This document shows, piece after piece, positions 62,163 to 64,000 of a DNA stretch of 64,000 nucleotides. The notes below the pieces were generated by a model. It saw only the letters and a program-made list of their open reading frames with translations. It made no database searches and was not told the origin of the DNA. The translations under genes were made by a program, and so were the position numbers. Position 1 is the stretch's first letter. Every line of letters begins with the position of its first letter. This DNA is from Torreya grandis (Eukaryota; Streptophyta; Pinopsida; Cupressales; Taxaceae): assembly GCA_037957365.1 (NCBI GenBank), contig JARHVA010001738.1:705001-769000 (forward strand), given 5' to 3'.

Positions 62163-62241
62163 CAAAAAGAAGGGATTTGAACCCTTGACCTCCTCCTTTG
62201 CAAGCTTCTAACAAAATAAGCTTAACCAATTGCTCTAAGAA
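62163..62241 (-). other. tRNA-like pol III module in the copia leader
   Basis: On the element strand, TTAGAGCAATTGGTTAAGC matches the A box / D arm of tRNA genes. AAGGGTTCAAATCCCTT, about 50 bp further, matches the B box / T arm with a perfect 5 bp stem. The would-be acceptor halves (ttcttag and ctttttg) do not pair, so it is not a functional tRNA gene. It sits between the PBS and the gag start. A SINE-type insertion, or a captured tRNA-derived sequence, is inferred. The overlapping 69-codon frame contains SRVQIPSF, a common translation of a tRNA T arm. Confidence 0.6.
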
Positions 62242-63119
62242 CATTAATAGAACACTACACTCATAAATTTTTACTTAATCTAGATTTTGTGTATGAGGGA
62301 AAAAAAATTACATATGAGTAAATAAATTCAAATTTTTTCCATTTTTTTACAGCCTCTCTTTCAATCTTCTCCTGTGGGACCTAGCCATAACAAATATAAT
62401 GAAAATCAAACTTTAGAAATATCAAAAATAAATTTTTGAGTTTTATTCCAGCACCATGTTTGCCTGGAATGCCATGGCTACTGCTGAAGAATTATTTTTT
62501 CACTTGTTCTCTCACCTACATGCCATACAAATCCATACAGGTTGAATACAAAGGATTTTTACTGAGTTTTTACAAATTTTCAAGGTATGTTTTGCAGGGA
62601 ATGGATTCAAAATGAAGCCTGGGCATTGGAAGGCTGTATAACAGGCTGTACAGGTTCAAAAAAATTCTAGATTTTCAATTTGGATGCAAAAATAAGGGTT
62701 TAATACCATTTGCAGATGTTTTATCTATTAAGAGGCCTGAGAATGAATGGAAATACCAAAGGTAGCCATGAATAAACATTACAAAGGTTTTTCTCAAATA
62801 AAAAGGCCGTATAAATTTGGTTTTGGTAAAAAAATAATGAATTTAATAACATTGAATGCTAAAAATTCATTTTTATGCTAAATAAGGAGGTTTAACACAG
62901 GAAAATGGAGTATGAATGATCAAAAAAAGACCAGACTGTGGTATATGGAAAATACAGGTTTAAATATAAATAATATTTGAAAAATTAAAATAATTTAATA
63001 ATTTTTCAAAATATTTAAACCAAGACTATATGGCATACCTTATTTCATGCCAAATGATATCACGTGAAATGATTTTTCACCTTGCTCCTTCGAATTCACC
63101 GTGCTCCCAAAATAACCAT
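62242..63119. other. Copia leader between PBS and tRNA-like module
   Basis: About 880 bp of untranslated leader with no recognised motif. A long leader is normal for the family. Confidence 0.6.
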
Positions 63120-63131
63120 GCTCTAATACCA
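63120..63131 (-). other. Primer binding site, initiator tRNA-Met type
   Basis: On the element strand TGGTATTAGAGC, one mismatch from TGGTATCAGAGC, the usual copia PBS, one base from the LTR edge. Confidence 0.9.
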
Positions 63132-63132
63132 C

Positions 63133-63510
63133 TAATAACTCCATAATCAAAATAGGTTGAACCTTGTCCCCGCTTAGTGCGAGTGCACAAGTATTTTATT
63201 AATAATTCAAAAATTCAAGTACATAAGGGTGACTTTACTCTGTTAACCCTTTTACAATGCAAACATGGATTTATATAGTTTTTACCAATGACTGGTAAAA
63301 AAACTAATCCTATAACCAACTAAATACGGGAAAATAACCCGTAAAGCAATTCTAATTAATAAATATAAAACATTAAAACTACCTAATAATTAAACTAAGT
63401 TTATTTTATGGGGGTGTCTTTACTAAAATATGCATGCCCCATTTACAATAATTATTTATTACCTACCAAAAATCTAACATAACGTTAAGACTTTGGAACA
63501 AGTCCTAACA
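63133..63510 (-). repeat. Copia 5-prime LTR (378 bp)
   Basis: On the element strand it starts TGTTAGGACTTGTT and ends in ...GGAGTTATTA, where the 3-prime LTR has the ancestral TTATCA end. It contains a TATA box (tatataaat, about 63269-63277) and a poly(A)-type signal AATAAAA (63194-63200) further down, as expected for U3-R. It keeps an acgggaaaataacccgt palindrome (63327-63343) that is broken in the other LTR. Confidence 0.95.
63269..63277 (-). promoter_or_regulatory. Copia LTR TATA box
   Basis: Element-strand tatataaat in U3, about 70 bp before the AATAAAA signal. The same place in the other LTR reads aatatataaat. Confidence 0.55.
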
Positions 63511-63511
63511 C

Positions 63512-63715
63512 AAAGAAGAAAATGAGAAACTTAAAGAAATGGTCAAGGCTAGAAGATACCTAGATATGGTCGTGCGCACCGAAATCAGACGTTGGAAGGT
63601 ACTCCTCTTTGGCTATGGAGGAATGACACCTACGAAGAAAAAGAGACTAAACACAAAAAATGTTAGACGAGGAGACGGTGGGCTGTCAAGCAAACGCTTG
63701 ATCCCTAAAGTATGA
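63512..63715 (+). CDS. 67-codon open frame cut by the copia LTR, unknown
   Basis: Directly right of the copia LTR (outer edge 63510), the plus strand reads without a stop for 67 codons to TGA at 63713-63715. It starts KEENEKLKEMVKARRYLD, continues with EIRRWKVLLFGYGG and ends RRGDGGLSSKRLIPKV. It has normal codon usage, several CpGs and no decay, unlike everything else in the window. The first part (heptad-like Glu/Lys/Leu) could be a coiled coil. The 5-prime part is missing, because an in-frame stop lies in the LTR. It may be the end of a real exon or of a younger retroelement ORF. No family is recognised. Confidence 0.4.
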   Translation, partial: KEENEKLKEMVKARRYLDMVVRTEIRRWKVLLFGYGGMTPTKKKRLNTKNVRRGDGGLSSKRLIPKV

Positions 63716-63843
63716 AGACTTCCTTAAGGGATATCAGCCCACTGATTAAAAATAGAATATTTGATTGAAGTAGAAATAATGAAAGAAATAAAGATAGAAA
63801 ACAAAATGTGTACCTGACATGCAGAAAAATGCTCTACACAGTC
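63716..63843. other. Spacer after the open frame
   Basis: Moderate-GC sequence between the stop codon and the minisatellite. Nothing recognised. Confidence 0.5.
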
Positions 63844-63942
63844 GCCGGTGTCAGTTTCTATGCCAGCATCGGTCAAGGAAGGGTGCCAACGTCGGTTAAA
63901 GTGCCGACGTCGGTTGGGGTAATGACCAGCATCGGTTGAGGC
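63844..63942 (+). repeat. GC-rich ~20 bp minisatellite
   Basis: gccagcatcggtcaagg, gccaacgtcggttaaa, gccgacgtcggttgggg and accagcatcggttgagg are diverged copies, each with the (c/a)g(a/t)cggt core, preceded by a partial copy at 63844. It retains CpG, unlike the rest of the window. Confidence 0.8.
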
Positions 63943-63958
63943 AATAGTTCTTAGACAG

Positions 63959-64000
63959 GTCTGGTCGAGTCTGGTCGGGTCCGATCAGGTCTGGTCAAGT
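63959..64000 (+). repeat. 10 bp minisatellite at the window edge
   Basis: gtctggtcga, gtctggtcgg, gtccgatcag and gtctggtcaa follow in exact 10 bp register and run off the window edge. Confidence 0.9.

Larger units (their letters stand above)
57131..63510 (-). mobile_element. Nearly full-length Ty1/copia retrotransposon, inactive
   Basis: 6.38 kb minus-strand element: 5-prime LTR 63133-63510, PBS 63120-63131, 1.35 kb leader, one gag-pol frame (start codon 61764-61766, stop 57521-57523, 4.2 kb, about 1,415 codons), PPT and 3-prime LTR 57131-57513. Domain order is Gag, CCHC, protease, integrase, RT, RNase H, which defines copia. Stops and frameshifts break the frame into at least eight pieces. 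The LTRs differ by about 20 substitutions and two small indels, so it is not recent. The flanks (aacct and caaag) do not form a target-site duplication. Confidence 0.96.

Noticed and set aside
62163..62241. Functional tRNA gene on the minus strand
   Set aside because: A and B boxes are present, but the acceptor halves do not pair and the anticodon arm is irregular.

Overview
The window looks like gene-poor, repeat-packed nuclear DNA from a seed plant with a large genome. It is very AT-rich and CpG-poor, has no intact cellular gene, no rRNA gene and no CRISPR array, and almost every recognisable protein relic is LTR-retrotransposon Gag or Pol. A gymnosperm or a large-genome angiosperm would fit, but nothing here fixes the species. 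All homology statements are by-eye readings of the sequence and its translations; no database search was run.

Layout. (1) 1-6792: head-to-tail array of a ~1.59 kb satellite whose monomers alternate between two types (A,B,A,B, then a truncated A/B chimera), so the higher-order unit is ~3.18 kb. (2) 5665-23456: a perfect-register tandem duplication of 8,896 bp (5665-14560 and 14561-23456), with about two dozen substitutions and no indel seen. Each copy carries the end of the satellite array, a ~2.7 kb LTR-like repeat with a TATA/AATAAA module, and a decayed reading frame of unknown identity. (3) 24600-27340: an old, strongly diverged third copy of the LTR-like repeat. (4) 27341-41005: no gene found, only several diverged minisatellites, a polypurine/LTR-like junction at 31911, a ~360 bp direct-repeat pair 6.35 kb apart, and a 109 bp AG microsatellite seeded inside a 119 bp minisatellite. 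(5) 41006-50312: a minus-strand Ty3/gypsy internal region riddled with stops (gag, zinc knuckles, protease, reverse transcriptase, integrase in the expected order) with a decayed tRNA-Asp-type primer binding site at 50293-50310. (6) 51975-52965: a lone diverged relative of the satellite monomer. (7) 53733-57130: plus-strand gypsy remnants (protease, the GRPWID linker, a PPT and the start of an LTR with hairpin-bearing repeats). (8) 57131-63510: a nearly full-length minus-strand Ty1/copia element with two ~380 bp LTRs (about 5% diverged), a PBS for initiator tRNA-Met, a PPT, all domains recognisable but several catalytic residues lost, no target-site duplication, and a tRNA-like module in its leader. 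(9) 63511-64000: a compositionally different flank with a clean 67-codon open frame cut by the copia LTR, followed by GC-rich minisatellites.

No element here appears able to move on its own. The most interesting signals are structural: the recent 8.9 kb duplication with 2 bp microhomology, a 41 bp perfect inverted repeat that looks like a template-switch replacement, the A/B higher-order satellite and its possible mobile-element origin, and the unexplained open frame next to the copia element.
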